From Actinomycetota bacterium (GTDB lineage: Bacteria; Actinomycetota; Actinomycetes; Actinomycetales; Microbacteriaceae), in NCBI GenBank assembly GCA_009704155.1, contig WLES01000055.1, positions 1 through 6,237 on the forward strand: 6,237 nt of DNA, given 5' to 3'. Position 1 is the stretch's first letter. Every line of letters starts with the position of its first letter. Under the pieces are notes generated by a model. It saw only the letters and a list, made by a program, of their open reading frames with translations, was not told the origin of the DNA and ran no database searches. The translations under genes and the position numbers were made by a program. Below are positions 5,780 through 6,237 of the stretch, piece after piece.

Positions 5780-6237
5780 TGAAGGAACTTCGCCGCGTGA
5801 GCCTCGGAATCCTCGTGATGTTCGGAACTCTCTTCGTCTCCACGACCGTCATTCAGGTGTTTCAAACCGACAATCTCCGGGTTGATCCTCGCAATGTGCG
5901 AACCCTGTACGCGAGCTATTCGGCTGAACGCGGCTCCATCATTGTGGGTAACACCGCGATTGCCCAATCCATCCCGATTGACGATGTTTTCAAGTACCAG
6001 CGCACGTACGAGGGTGGCGGCCTGTATTCCGCGATCACGGGGTACTACACAATCAATCAGGGACTCGCCGGTCTTGAACTCGCGATGAACGACGAATTGA
6101 GTGGGCAGTCCAATGCGCAGTTCTTCGATCAGGTGCTCGCACTGGTGACGGGAAAGAGCCCTCGCGGAGCCTCAGTTCAGTTGACAATCAACGCGGCTGT
6201 TCAGCAGGCAGCCCGCGATGCAATCGGGGATCTCTCA
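5776..6237 (+). CDS. pbpA: Class B penicillin-binding protein PbpA (partial; C-terminus beyond right edge)
   Basis: Transpeptidase that crosslinks the glycan made by the neighbouring RodA. Only 154 N-terminal residues are visible, about a third of a usual 480-490. A short basic cytoplasmic tip (KELRR) precedes a membrane anchor at about 9-28. The N-terminal pedestal follows, with YSAERGSI at 48-55, the class B RG-I motif, then KYQRTY at 73-78, a Y-x-x-x-TGYY segment near 84-91 and a GLAGLE stretch at 96-101, all typical of actinobacterial PbpA. The segment near 130-150 (GASVQLTINAAVQQAA) leads into the transpeptidase domain; the SxxK, SxN and KTG motifs are outside the window. Two adjacent ATGs (5776 and 5779) are possible. 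I chose the first because it gives the ATGA overlap with rodA and has GGTGA 6 bases upstream. The operon would be expected to continue into pknA and pknB. Confidence 0.93.
   Translation, partial: MMKELRRVSLGILVMFGTLFVSTTVIQVFQTDNLRVDPRNVRTLYASYSAERGSIIVGNTAIAQSIPIDDVFKYQRTYEGGGLYSAITGYYTINQGLAGLELAMNDELSGQSNAQFFDQVLALVTGKSPRGASVQLTINAAVQQAARDAIGDLS

Overview
The window looks like chromosomal DNA from an actinobacterium with moderate GC, in the mid-to-high 50s by eye. A member of the Microbacteriaceae or a relative is my best guess, from gene order and protein style rather than any search. The main evidence is the gene string fhaA-fhaB-pstP-rodA-pbpA. In Actinobacteria this is the front part of the conserved envelope and Ser/Thr-kinase operon that normally continues into pknA and pknB. 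A leucine tRNA gene lies beside fhaA, an arrangement I also recall from Mycobacterium.

Left part (about 1-1753, minus strand): a two-gene copper module. copZ encodes a 71-residue cytosolic copper chaperone. It is followed, with a one-base stop/start overlap (TAGTG), by copA, a P1B-type copper-exporting ATPase. copA runs off the left edge with 512 residues visible; the rest of its P-domain and its last membrane helices lie outside the window. CopZ would carry Cu(I) to CopA for export.

Middle (1754-1999): a tRNA-Leu with anticodon CAG and an encoded CCA, minus strand, 55 bases upstream of copZ and in the same direction. No terminator or convincing promoter is visible between them. A 105-base divergent spacer then separates the tRNA from fhaA.

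Right part (2000-6237, plus strand): five tightly packed genes whose junctions overlap by 4, 0, 20 and 4 bases, so one transcript with coupled translation is likely. FhaA and FhaB are phosphothreonine-binding FHA proteins. PstP is the membrane-anchored PP2C phosphatase that opposes the Ser/Thr kinases. RodA is the SEDS peptidoglycan glycosyltransferase, and PbpA is its class B transpeptidase partner (154 N-terminal residues visible). Together they link phospho-signalling to cell-wall synthesis.

I see no CRISPR array, insertion sequence, prophage gene or rRNA, and no stretch above 300 bases without a gene. I do not see a clearly new biological system. The points most worth a second look are the copZA module directly downstream of a tRNA, the compact FhaA, and the start and overlap architecture.
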